Of a stretch of 10,137 nucleotides of DNA, positions 1-6,175 are shown piece after piece. The stretch comes from Actinomycetes bacterium (GTDB taxonomy: Bacteria > Actinomycetota > Acidimicrobiia > Acidimicrobiales > RAAP-2). Under the pieces are notes generated by a model. That model had not been told where the DNA came from. It made no database searches and worked only from the letters and a program-made list of their open reading frames with translations. Position 1 is the stretch's first letter, and each line of letters begins with the position of its first letter. The stretch covers positions 1 through 10,137 of the forward strand of contig JAJZMN010000206.1 in the NCBI GenBank assembly GCA_021850345.1, written 5' to 3'. A program made the position numbers and the translations under genes.

Positions 1-75
1 AACGGGCATCGGATCCGTCTGTACGCCGAGCGGCGTGCCGATCTGGCACGCGCTGTCCTCATGTGGAGCGCCTGA
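1..75 (+). CDS. C-terminal fragment of an unidentified protein (5' end outside window)
   Basis: Reading frame 1 is open from the first base to a TGA at 73-75 and gives 24 residues ending in LARAVLMWSA. The third codon positions are mostly G or C, and the piece is arginine- and alanine-rich and looks like an amphipathic terminal helix, which fits a real protein end. It is too short to assign to a family. It could be a chance open frame, since 24 codons is not long in GC-rich DNA. The following 174 bases contain no convincing gene. Confidence 0.35.
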   Translation, partial: NGHRIRLYAERRADLARAVLMWSA

Positions 76-249
76 CTGGTCCGCGGAGTTCTCGCGCCGT
101 GACAGATTTGGTGGGCCGTAGTCGCTCATATTCGACTTCCGTGACCTGCGAGATCGCCTCCAGTCTTCTACACCTCCCCTCGAACGCTCGCCTTTCTTGT
201 AGCTCCTTAAGCTGTCGCCACCTGCATCGAGTTCTGCTATCATATTTGT
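76..249. other. Non-coding stretch upstream of the toxin-antitoxin pair
   Basis: I see no gene here. Frames that cross it on either strand give arginine- and serine-rich translations without family features. The base composition is less GC-rich than the rest of the window, with T-rich tracts near 190-210. It ends in the predicted mazE promoter. The eight bases at 109-116 are identical to the last eight bases of the tRNA-Val gene as written on this strand (791-798), which is too short to be called an attachment site. Confidence 0.5.
238..243 (+). promoter_or_regulatory. Predicted -10 element of the mazEF pair (leaderless start)
   Basis: The hexamer TATCAT fits the actinobacterial TANNNT -10 pattern and matches the sigma-70 consensus TATAAT at five of six positions. 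Its last base is 7 bases before the ATG at 250, so transcription would start at the A of the start codon and give a leaderless mRNA. There is no Shine-Dalgarno sequence before the ATG, which agrees. A clear -35 element is not obvious. Confidence 0.55.
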
Positions 250-459
250 ATGGCATCGTCGAGAACGACCTTCACCCTGGATGAGGAGATGGCCGAGCGA
301 GCACGTCAGCTCGGCGTCAACGTCTCGGCTGCCGCTCGTCAAGGCGTTGCCGATGCCGTACGAACCGCGCTGGAACGATCGGATCGGGAGGCATACCTGA
401 AACACCCGGAACGGGCCGACCCCTTCTGGACCGACGTCGAAGCATGGGGTGAACCCTGA
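250..459 (+). CDS. MazE-like antitoxin of a type II toxin-antitoxin pair
   Basis: This small 69-residue protein would bind and neutralise the MazF-like toxin encoded next and repress its own promoter. The first 40 or so residues (SSRTTFTLDEEMAERA, then an alanine-rich helix) look like the short strand and helices of a ribbon-helix-helix or similar DNA-binding antitoxin domain. The acidic, aromatic tail (YLKHPERADPFWTDVEAWGEP region, residues 49-69) resembles the toxin-binding tails of mycobacterial MazE proteins, where conserved Trp and acidic residues occupy the toxin groove. The ATG has no ribosome binding site but a -10 hexamer at the leaderless distance. The stop codon overlaps the predicted toxin start. 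Family identity is clear from size, tail and partner; the subgroup is not. Confidence 0.8.
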   Translation: MASSRTTFTLDEEMAERARQLGVNVSAAARQGVADAVRTALERSDREAYLKHPERADPFWTDVEAWGEP

Positions 460-764
460 GACGCGGCGAGGTGTGGTTGGCCGAAGTCGGCCGTAAGACG
501 CGGCCCGTCCTGGTCCTGACCCGATCCGAGGTGCTCGACGCACGCAGTCTGGTCACGGTCGCCGAGATCAGCACCTCCATCCGAGGTCTCGCTGCGGAGG
601 TGGACATCGATCATCGCGAGGTCGGACTGGACCGACCGTCGGTCATCAACTGCGATGGCCTTCACACCGTGACCCAGGCATCGCTGACCGGACCTCTCGG
701 GCGAGTCAGGGAGGAAGTGATGCGAAGGGTCTGCTCAGCGGCCAGCTACGCGCTTGGCTGCTGA
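456..764 (+). CDS. MazF-like mRNA-cleaving toxin (probable CTG start)
   Basis: This is a MazF/PemK-family endoribonuclease toxin, expected to cut cellular mRNA at short sequences when the antitoxin is degraded. It shows the family order: an N-terminal RRGEVWLAEVG strand, KTRPVLVLTRSEV, a VTVAEISTS strand with the conserved Ser/Thr, an INCDGLHTV strand and a final helix in EEVMRRVCSAASYALG. At about 102 residues it has the normal family length. The first ATG or GTG in frame is the GTG at 471, which would remove RRGE, the start of the first strand. The frame opens after a TGA at 450-452, so the only start that keeps this strand is CTG at 456, in a CTGA overlap with the antitoxin stop. GGGGTGA at 446-452 could serve as a close ribosome binding site. 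If CTG is not used, the start is 471. Confidence 0.78.
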   Translation: MRRGEVWLAEVGRKTRPVLVLTRSEVLDARSLVTVAEISTSIRGLAAEVDIDHREVGLDRPSVINCDGLHTVTQASLTGPLGRVREEVMRRVCSAASYALGC

Positions 765-790
765 CAGATAGCCATTCGAATACGGCGATG

Positions 791-867
791 TGGTGGGCGC
801 TGAGGGACTCGAACCCACGACCTCAGCCGTGTGAAGGCTGCGCTCTAACCAACTGAGCTAAGCGCCC
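791..867 (-). tRNA. tRNA-Val (anticodon CAC), CCA encoded
   Basis: On the minus strand a 77-base cloverleaf can be folded. The acceptor stem GGGCGCU pairs with AGCGCCC, followed by discriminator A and an encoded CCA. The D arm is GCUC/GAGC with loop AGUUGGUUA. The anticodon stem CAGCC/GGCUG encloses loop UUCACAC, so the anticodon is CAC and reads GUG, a very common codon in this GC-rich DNA. The variable loop is AGGUC and the T loop UUCGAGU. The T stem GUGGG/CCCUC has one U-U mismatch at its second pair, which is unusual but not disabling. The 3' end points towards the toxin-antitoxin pair. Confidence 0.95.
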
Positions 868-872
868 CGGAG

Positions 873-894
873 ACCGCGCCGGAACCGGGGCGGT
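873..894 (-). repeat. Imperfect inverted repeat just upstream of the tRNA
   Basis: The arms ACCGC (873-877) and GCGGT (890-894) enclose the inner palindrome CCGG-AA-CCGG (879-888), with one mismatched pair between them. It ends 5 bases before the 5' end of the tRNA on the minus strand. A possible -10 for the tRNA, TATCGT at 901-906 on the minus strand, would place the transcript start at about 894, so the whole 5' leader would be this hairpin. It could be a processing signal, a protein site or chance in GC-rich DNA. Confidence 0.3.
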
Positions 895-911
895 TCGTCG
901 ACGATAGCGCG

Positions 912-937
912 GCTCAGGCAGCTTCAGGCGCCTGAGC
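912..937. repeat. Inverted repeat with embedded 12-bp palindrome between divergent genes
   Basis: GCTCAGGC at 912-919 and GCCTGAGC at 930-937 are perfect 8-base inverted arms around a 10-base loop. Within the same stretch, 924-935 is a perfect 12-base palindrome (TCAGGCGCCTGA), so two alternative pairings exist. The site lies between the minus-strand tRNA and the plus-strand membrane protein gene, so a terminator role is unlikely because no gene reads into it closely. A dimeric regulator site for the membrane protein gene or the tRNA is possible. Confidence 0.4.
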
Positions 938-995
938 ACGCTCGACCCGCACCCGCTCCACTGCCGGCCCGATCCCGGTGCCAGCCTCCGCCCGG

Positions 996-1001
996 TAGCC
1001 T
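996..1001 (+). promoter_or_regulatory. Predicted -10 element of the membrane protein gene
   Basis: TAGCCT fits the TANNNT -10 pattern. Its last base is 10 bases before the ATG at 1011, so the mRNA would start at about 1008 with a leader of about 3 bases. No Shine-Dalgarno sequence precedes the ATG, which supports a nearly leaderless transcript. Confidence 0.4.
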
Positions 1002-1010
1002 TGCCCGGGT

Positions 1011-1799
1011 ATGCCGCCCATCACGGGACCAACCCCCCTCGGCGACGACGGTTCCGAGACGACGACCGTCTGGGGGCGCCTCTCCCAGACCTTCCTGCGG
1101 CCTCCAACGCCGGGCGCTCGCCAGGAGCCCGAGCACGTCGACTTCTCGAGGATGACCGACGACGAGAAGCGGGCGCGCATCGTCGGCGTCGACCCGACGG
1201 AGCGCAAGGTCGGCATCGGGGCGTCGATCCTCGCAGTCGCGCTCGCCCTCTACGCCAATGTGCCGCTCATGGTCTCGAAGAAGTCGGTCGTCACCACAGT
1301 CAAGCCGGTGGGGAAGACCTGCGGCCCGGTCGTCGGGATCACCGACCTCCATTACCACGCGGCAACCAAGTCTTGCTACGGGATCTACCCGGCGAACCAC
1401 TACGTCCTTCCGCTGGTCGTGTCGCTCGTCCTCGCAGTGGCGATCTACGTCACCGTGCGGATCCGTCGGCGTGCCCCGCTCGCCTTCACCATGGTGATGA
1501 CGGGGCTCGCCTTCGGTTCGCTGCTGGTCCTCGTCCCCTACGGCGTGGCAGGCGGCTGGATCATGCTCCGGGCCTGGCGGACGCAGAAGTACGGCGTTCC
1601 GACCGCCAAGTCGGTCACGACAGGCTGGGTGCCGCCGCCGGCGCGGGGGACGACGAGGCGCGCAAAAGCCGCCGCGCCACGTGAGCGCAAGCGGAAGGGC
1701 GCGGCGCCCACCACCACAACGCGCAAGCCCCCGGCTGCCAACAAGCGCTACACGCCCAAGGCGCCGCCCAAGAAGAAGGTGGCGCCACCGGCGAGCTGA
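1011..1799 (+). CDS. Membrane protein of unknown function with three helices and a basic tail
   Basis: I do not recognise the family. The 262-residue product has a polar, acidic N-terminal region (about 1-65), then hydrophobic segments at about 69-88 (IGASILAVALALYANVPLMV), 131-149 and 158-185. A 40-residue loop lies between the first two, with two cysteines (104 and 122) that could form a disulfide if it faces outward. The C-terminal 75 residues carry no hydrophobic segment and are rich in Lys, Arg, Pro, Ala and Thr (KKKVAPP-type motifs), so this tail probably faces the cytoplasm and could touch nucleic acid or acidic lipid. There is no cleavable signal peptide. Third-position GC is high, so it is a real gene. 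It stands alone between a tRNA and a convergent regulator. The start at 1011 is chosen for length and for the -10 hexamer just upstream. Confidence 0.8.
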   Translation: MPPITGPTPLGDDGSETTTVWGRLSQTFLRPPTPGARQEPEHVDFSRMTDDEKRARIVGVDPTERKVGIGASILAVALALYANVPLMVSKKSVVTTVKPVGKTCGPVVGITDLHYHAATKSCYGIYPANHYVLPLVVSLVLAVAIYVTVRIRRRAPLAFTMVMTGLAFGSLLVLVPYGVAGGWIMLRAWRTQKYGVPTAKSVTTGWVPPPARGTTRRAKAAAPRERKRKGAAPTTTTRKPPAANKRYTPKAPPKKKVAPPAS

Positions 1800-1831
1800 G
1801 CCCCTCGCTCGGTTTCGGGCACCTCCTGCGT

Positions 1832-1848
1832 CCGAGCACCCGGCTCGG
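1832..1848. terminator. Possible bidirectional terminator hairpin in a convergent gap
   Basis: CCGAGC (1832-1837) and GCTCGG (1843-1848) form a 6-base stem with a 5-base loop in the 67-base gap between the ends of the membrane protein gene and the TetR gene. There is no T-tract on either side, so it is not a classical intrinsic terminator. Actinobacterial terminators often lack T-tracts, and the position favours a termination role for both genes. Confidence 0.4.
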
Positions 1849-1866
1849 TCGGTCCCTCGGCGCCTC

Positions 1867-2469
1867 TCAGGTCGTCATGAGCGCCGAACGGAGGAGCTGT
1901 AAGACGTCGGCGCGGCGCCGCACGAGCGAGCGTGGCGTCGGCTCCTCGCCGAGCGCGCGCAGGACCTCGACCTCGGTGATCATGCCGATCACGGTCGAGT
2001 AGATCGCGAGAAGCAGCAGGTTCGGGTCGTGGCGCCGCATATGCCCAGCGTCCATCTCGGCTTCGAGGAAGTCCGACGCCCGCCGGACGAGCGGCTGGAG
2101 CTCCGCCGTCATGCGCGTCGCGCCAGGTGGCCCGAGCCGGGACACCTCGCGCACGAGACCGAGGAGCTCCGGGCGGCGGGCGGCGAGCCGGAACACCGAT
2201 CGGACGACGGCTTCGACCTTGGCCCACCCGTCGCCTGCACCGTCGAGCGCCGCCTGCATGGCGTGCGCCAGCTCCTCGGCGCTGCGCGCGATGAGTGCGT
2301 CGAGGAGCGCCTCCTTGCTCGGGAACCAGTAGAGGATCGACTGCTTGGTGATGCCGAGCTCCCCCGCCAGCACGTCGAGCGAGGTGGCCTCGTAACCGCG
2401 GGTTCCCCACGCCGCGAGCGCTGCGTCGAGGATCCGTTCGCGCGTCGGCGTGGGCGCCGCATCGGGCAC
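1867..2469 (-). CDS. TetR/AcrR-family transcriptional repressor
   Basis: This 200-residue protein has normal TetR length. The N-terminal DNA-binding domain is clear: TRERILDAALAAWGTRGYEATSL leads into a helix-turn-helix at about residues 29-50 (DVLAGELGITKQSILYWF) and the standard FPSKEALLDALI helix. The rest (about 60-200) is the helical ligand-binding and dimer domain, which diverges too far to name an effector. The start is GTG at 2467-2469; TAACCT lies exactly 7-12 bases upstream on this strand, which suggests a leaderless mRNA. It is divergent from the SDR-HAD gene, and two palindromes in the 68-base gap are the likely operators, so it probably represses both itself and the neighbouring operon. 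Given the lipid-type enzymes it controls, an acyl-CoA or related lipid is a reasonable ligand, but this is inference. Confidence 0.93.
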   Translation of the reverse strand: MPDAAPTPTRERILDAALAAWGTRGYEATSLDVLAGELGITKQSILYWFPSKEALLDALIARSAEELAHAMQAALDGAGDGWAKVEAVVRSVFRLAARRPELLGLVREVSRLGPPGATRMTAELQPLVRRASDFLEAEMDAGHMRRHDPNLLLLAIYSTVIGMITEVEVLRALGEEPTPRSLVRRRADVLQLLRSALMTT

Positions 2470-2475
2470 GCCAAG

Positions 2476-2481
2476 AGGTTA
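2476..2481 (-). promoter_or_regulatory. Predicted -10 element of the TetR gene (leaderless start)
   Basis: On the minus strand the hexamer reads TAACCT, a TANNNT match placed at -12 to -7 relative to the GTG start at 2469. Transcription would begin at the start codon. The upstream palindrome (2491-2504) then falls at -22 to -35, over the spacer and -35 region, a position suited to repression. Confidence 0.5.
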
Positions 2482-2490
2482 CCCCACTCC

Positions 2491-2504
2491 CTACCAGATG
2501 GTAG
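2491..2504. promoter_or_regulatory. Palindromic operator 1, probable TetR binding site
   Basis: CTACCA-GA-TGGTAG is a perfect palindrome with 6-base arms and a 2-base centre. A second copy with centre GG lies 24 bases further on. The two lie between divergent genes, one of which encodes a TetR repressor, the usual arrangement for self-regulation. This copy lies nearer the tetR gene and would cover its -35 region. Confidence 0.8.
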
Positions 2505-2531
2505 ACAACCCCACCTACCAGGTGGTAGACC
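2502..2531 (+). promoter_or_regulatory. Predicted promoter of the SDR-HAD operon
   Basis: TAGACA at 2502-2507 differs from the -35 consensus TTGACA at one base. After an 18-base spacer, TAGACC at 2526-2531 sits at -12 to -7 relative to the ATG at 2538, the distance expected for a leaderless transcript; it lacks the final T of TANNNT. No Shine-Dalgarno sequence precedes the ATG at a useful distance. The promoter is embedded in the two operators. Confidence 0.45.
2515..2528. promoter_or_regulatory. Palindromic operator 2, probable TetR binding site
   Basis: CTACCA-GG-TGGTAG repeats operator 1 exactly in both arms; the six bases after each copy are also alike (ACAACC and ACCAGT share AC.A). It ends 9 bases before the ATG of the SDR-HAD gene and overlaps the first bases of that gene's predicted -10 hexamer, so bound repressor would block the operon promoter directly. 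Confidence 0.8.
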
Positions 2532-2537
2532 AGTAGG

Positions 2538-4898
2538 ATGCCGATCCCTGCAGCGCTCGCAGGCAAGCGGTTCTTCGTCACCGGTGGGACGGGGTTCTTG
2601 GGGACCGCGCTCATCGAGCGGATCCTCCGTCAGGTGCCCGACGCCGAGGTCGTGGCGCTCGTTCGACCGGGACGGCGGGCCGGAGCCGCCGAGCGCGCCG
2701 CGCGCGAGATCCTTCGCAACGACTGCTTCGACCGGCTCCGCGGCGAGTGCGGCGACCGTTTCGAGCAAGTAGCGAGCCGCCTGGTCGCGGTGCCCGGGGA
2801 CGTGAGCCGTGACGGGCTCGGGCTCGACGCTGAAGGCCGCCACCTGCTCGCCTCGTGTGACGTGGTCGTGCACTCTGCGGCGACGGTCAGCTTCGACTCG
2901 CCACTCGACCAGGCCGTCGAGATCAACCTCCTCGGTCCCTCCCGAGTGGCGGCGGCGCTCTCGGCCGCCCGCGCCGAGGTGGGCCGCGCCGAGGGCGTCC
3001 ACCTCATCGCCGTCTCAACCGCCTACGTCGCCGGCACCCACCAGGGCGAGGCGCGTGAAGAGCTCCTCAGCGCCAACCGCTTCTCGCTCGACGTCGACTG
3101 GCGCGCCGAGGTGGCATACGCCCGGGAGCTGCGCCGGGACCTCGAGAGCGAGTCCAGACGCGAAGAGATGCTGTCGAGGTTCGCGAAGAAGGCGCGTGAA
3201 GAGCTCGGCGGCGCCGGGGAGCACCTCCTCGCCGCGCGCGCGGAGCGCATCCGGGACGAGTGGATCAAGGACCGCCTCGTGCGCGCCGGCACGGCTCGGG
3301 CCCAGTCGCTCGGTTGGCCTGATGCGTACCCCTTCACCAAGGCGATGGGCGAGCGCGCGCTCATCGAGACCGTCGAGGTTCCCCTCACCATCGTCCGGCC
3401 GTCGATCATCGAGTCCTCGCTCAGCGAGCCGGTGCCGGGGTGGATCCGCGGTTTCCGGATGGCCGAGCCGATCATCATCTCTTTCGCGCGCGGGCTCCTT
3501 CGGGAATTCCCCGGGGTCCCCGAGGGGGTGACCGACGTCATTCCCGTCGACATGGTCGTCGCGGCGATCTTGGCGCTTGCGGCCGGTCCCGCGCCGGAGT
3601 CCCCCGCCGTGTACCACGTCGCCTCGGGGGTCGCGAACCCGCTGCGCTACGGGCGTCTCGTCGAGCTCATCCAAGAGTGGTTCGCCCGTCACCCGATCTA
3701 CGACGACCGGGGCCAGCCGATCAGCTTGCCGGAGTGGTCGTTCCCCGGGCGCGGCCGCGTCCAGCGCCAGCTCCACCGCGCCACGAAGGCCATGGACGCG
3801 GCCGAGCGGCTGCTCACGGCGCTGCCCTTACGGGGGAGGCAGGCCTCGTTCTCCGCCACGGTCGAGGAACGCAACACGCTCGCGAAGCGCGCGCTCGGCT
3901 ACGTCGAGCTCTACGGGGCGTACACCGAGACGGAGGCCCGCTACCGCGTGGACCGACTCCTCGAGGTCTGGGCCACCCTCGACGACGACGACCGGGCGGC
4001 CTTCTGCTTCGACCCCTCGGCCATCGACTGGAACCACTACGTCCACGACATCCACCTGCCGTCCGTGGTCGCCCATGCCCGGGTGAAGACCACGCCGGGC
4101 CGCCCCACGCTCGACAGCCGGCCCGAGCGTGCCCGCCGTGCGATCCTCTCCGGGGACCGTCACCTCGCGGCGTTCGACCTCGAGCACACGCTGATCGCAG
4201 CCAACGTCGTCGACAGCTACGCATGGCTCGCGTCGCGTCACCTCCCCGCCTCGCGTCGCCCCAAGCTGGTCGCCGAGCTGCTGGCCCAGGGGCCGTCGCT
4301 CCTCGCGCTCGACCGGCGCGACCGCGGCGACTTCCTCCGGTTCTTCTACCGCCGCTACGAGGGGGCTCCGGTCGAGCAGCTCGAGGAGGACGCCTGGGAG
4401 CTGTTCCACCGCCAGCTCCTCCCACGCGCGTTCCCCGCGGGGCTGGCCCGGGTCCGCCACCACCGCAGGCTCGGACACCGCACCCTGCTCATTACCGGGG
4501 CCCTCGACTTCGTGGTCGCCCCGCTCCGTCCGCTCTTCGACGACATCGTCTGCGCTCGCATGGCCCAGGCCGACGGGCGCTTCACCGGGAGGCTCGACGA
4601 GCTTCCCCCGATCGGCGAGGCGCGCGCGCAGCTCCTCGCCGACTACACGGCGGCCCACGGGCTCGACCTCGCAGAGTCCGTGGCGTACGCGGACTCGGCG
4701 AGCGACCTTGCCATGCTCGAAGCGGTGGGGTTCCCCGTGGCGGTCAACCCCGAGTCGCGCCTGTCGGCGATCGCGAGACGGCGCGGCTGGCACGTCGAGC
4801 ACTGGTCGCGCGCCGCCGGCGGCGCAGCAAGGCCGCTGCCGCTTGGCCCCCTCGACGTCCGACGGCTCGCGACGACCAGCGATCGGGATCCGGCGTGA
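2538..4898 (+). CDS. Two-domain protein: acyl-CoA-reductase-like SDR fused to HAD-IB phosphatase
   Basis: The 786-residue product joins two enzymes. Residues about 8-400 form an extended SDR of the fatty acyl-CoA reductase (male sterility, NAD_binding_4) type: NAD(P) motif GGTGFLG at 16-22, VHSAATVSFDSPLDQAVEIN near 111-130, VSTAYVAG at 159-166, and active-site Y264-xxx-K268 in GWPDAYPFTKAMGE. A charged helical insert lies at about 195-256, as I recall from bacterial acyl-CoA reductases. This domain would use NAD(P)H to reduce an acyl thioester to aldehyde or alcohol. Residues about 543-757 are a HAD-IB hydrolase: motif I D547-L-E-H-T551, a TLLITGA motif with T653, and YADSASDLAMLEAVG with D719 and D723. 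The second motif-I acid is Glu, not Asp. It is the first gene of the operon; its TGA overlaps the next start. Family assignment is firm; substrates are unknown. Confidence 0.88.
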   Translation: MPIPAALAGKRFFVTGGTGFLGTALIERILRQVPDAEVVALVRPGRRAGAAERAAREILRNDCFDRLRGECGDRFEQVASRLVAVPGDVSRDGLGLDAEGRHLLASCDVVVHSAATVSFDSPLDQAVEINLLGPSRVAAALSAARAEVGRAEGVHLIAVSTAYVAGTHQGEAREELLSANRFSLDVDWRAEVAYARELRRDLESESRREEMLSRFAKKAREELGGAGEHLLAARAERIRDEWIKDRLVRAGTARAQSLGWPDAYPFTKAMGERALIETVEVPLTIVRPSIIESSLSEPVPGWIRGFRMAEPIIISFARGLLREFPGVPEGVTDVIPVDMVVAAILALAAGPAPESPAVYHVASGVANPLRYGRLVELIQEWFARHPIYDDRGQPISLPEWSFPGRGRVQRQLHRATKAMDAAERLLTALPLRGRQASFSATVEERNTLAKRALGYVELYGAYTETEARYRVDRLLEVWATLDDDDRAAFCFDPSAIDWNHYVHDIHLPSVVAHARVKTTPGRPTLDSRPERARRAILSGDRHLAAFDLEHTLIAANVVDSYAWLASRHLPASRRPKLVAELLAQGPSLLALDRRDRGDFLRFFYRRYEGAPVEQLEEDAWELFHRQLLPRAFPAGLARVRHHRRLGHRTLLITGALDFVVAPLRPLFDDIVCARMAQADGRFTGRLDELPPIGEARAQLLADYTAAHGLDLAESVAYADSASDLAMLEAVGFPVAVNPESRLSAIARRRGWHVEHWSRAAGGAARPLPLGPLDVRRLATTSDRDPA

Positions 4899-6175
4899 AG
4901 TCGCTCGTCTTCGAGCGGAACCTCCCTCGGTTCGCCGCGTCGCGGCTCGCCTCGGCGTTGGGCTCGGGACGTGGTGCGGCGATCGGACCGTTGCGGCTCG
5001 CAGAGACCGAGCCGCCAGAGCTTCCCGGGCCTGAGTGGGTGCGGGTGACGCCGCGCCTCTCGGGCATCTGCGGGTCGGACCTCGCGACGCTCGACGGCAG
5101 GAGCTCGCGCTACTTCGAGCGCATCGTGAGCTTCCCGTTCGTGCCCGGGCACGAAGTGGTGGGCGAGCTCGAGACGGGCGGGCGCGTCGTGCTCGAGCCG
5201 GTGCTCGGGTGCGCGGCACGCGGGATCGACCCGCCGTGCCCAGCATGCCGGCGCGGCATGATCGGCGGTTGCGAGCGCATCGCGTTCGGCTACCTCTCCC
5301 CCGGCCTCCAGACCGGCTACTGCGCGGACACGGGCGGTGGCTGGTCGTACGCGGGCCTCGTCGCCCATCCGAGCCAGCTGCACCCGGTGCCCGACGCGTT
5401 CAGCGACGAGGACGCGGTCGTGGTGGAGCCCGTCGCGTGTGCCGCGCACGCGGTCTGCGACGCGGGGCTCGCTGGCACAGAGACGGTCGCCGTGCTCGGC
5501 GCGGGGACCCTCGGCCTCGCAGTGGTCGCCGCGATGACCGCGCTCGCCGCGTCGGGCCGGGTGGCGGCACCCGGTGCGCTCTTGGTCGGGGCGCGCTATT
5601 CGCACCAACGCCGGCTCGCCGAGGATCTGGGCGCGACCGCATCGCCCCCTCCGGCCCAACTGGCGAGAGCGGTTCGCCGGCGGAGTGGCTCACTGTCCCT
5701 TGCAGACCCGGGACGCGGTGGTGCCTCGGGGCCGCTGACGGGTGGCGCCGACGTCGTCTTCGACTGCGTGGGGTCCGCAGACTCGATCGCCCAGAGCCTG
5801 GAGATGGTCCGCCCCCGCGGGCGTGTGGTGCTCGTCGGCATGCCCGGGCGGGTGCACCTCGACCTCGCCGCGCTCTGGCAGCGCGAGGTCATGCTCGCGG
5901 GCACGTACGCGTACGGCATCGAGTCGGTCCGGAGCGGCGGGGGAACCCGCGCGCAGGTCCGGACCTTCGACCTCGCGTTCGAGGTGGTCGCCGCACACCG
6001 GCTGGGAAGGCTGGTCTCTGCGACCTACCCGATCGACCGGTTCGAGGAGGCCGTGCAGCACGCGGGCGCTGCAGGCCGGAGGGGCGCGGTGAAGGTCGCC
6101 TTCGACCTGCGCCGTGCCGACGAACGACGCAGTGCCGGTCCCGGCGGCCGGCCGAGCACAGGAGGCACGCCATGA
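4895..6175 (+). CDS. Zinc-dependent medium-chain alcohol/sugar dehydrogenase
   Basis: This 426-residue medium-chain dehydrogenase would oxidise an alcohol or reduce a carbonyl with NAD(P). Catalytic-zinc ligands are visible in GICGSD (C59) and PGHE (H86, E87), with EPVACAAH near 178-185. Four cysteines (106, 115, 118, 126) form a structural-zinc lobe, although the first is further from the second than usual. The Rossmann motif is VLGAGTLGLAVV at about 200-211. The type resembles sorbitol, threonine or glucose dehydrogenases; the substrate cannot be told. A stretch at about 250-283 rich in Pro, Arg, Ser and Gly is an atypical insert in the cofactor domain. The last 25 residues are a disordered-looking tail. 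The GTG start at 4895 lies in a GTGA overlap with the upstream stop, so translation is probably coupled. The role is likely linked to the alcohol or aldehyde handled by the preceding protein. Confidence 0.87.
   Translation: MKSLVFERNLPRFAASRLASALGSGRGAAIGPLRLAETEPPELPGPEWVRVTPRLSGICGSDLATLDGRSSRYFERIVSFPFVPGHEVVGELETGGRVVLEPVLGCAARGIDPPCPACRRGMIGGCERIAFGYLSPGLQTGYCADTGGGWSYAGLVAHPSQLHPVPDAFSDEDAVVVEPVACAAHAVCDAGLAGTETVAVLGAGTLGLAVVAAMTALAASGRVAAPGALLVGARYSHQRRLAEDLGATASPPPAQLARAVRRRSGSLSLADPGRGGASGPLTGGADVVFDCVGSADSIAQSLEMVRPRGRVVLVGMPGRVHLDLAALWQREVMLAGTYAYGIESVRSGGGTRAQVRTFDLAFEVVAAHRLGRLVSATYPIDRFEEAVQHAGAAGRRGAVKVAFDLRRADERRSAGPGGRPSTGGTP
6160..6165 (+). promoter_or_regulatory. Strong ribosome binding site of the LarA-like gene
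   Basis: AGGAGG lies 6 bases before the ATG at 6172. It is the only canonical Shine-Dalgarno sequence before a gene start in this window, and it fixes the start inside the ATGA overlap with the dehydrogenase stop. It suggests that this protein is made at a higher level than its neighbours from the same mRNA. Confidence 0.75.

Noticed and set aside
109..116. Eight-base match to the tRNA 3' end as an attachment site
   Set aside because: Eight bases is too short to exclude chance in GC-rich DNA, and no integrase is visible in the window.
3440..4894. Long open frame upstream of and continuous with the dehydrogenase frame
   Set aside because: The translation is dominated by Arg, Pro and Ala without motifs and lies over the SDR-HAD gene, which has clear domains; only the part from 4895 is real.
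5035..6171. Open frame extending the LarA-like protein to the left
   Set aside because: It is a shadow of the dehydrogenase frame. The strong AGGAGG and ATG at 6172 mark the true start of the LarA-like gene.
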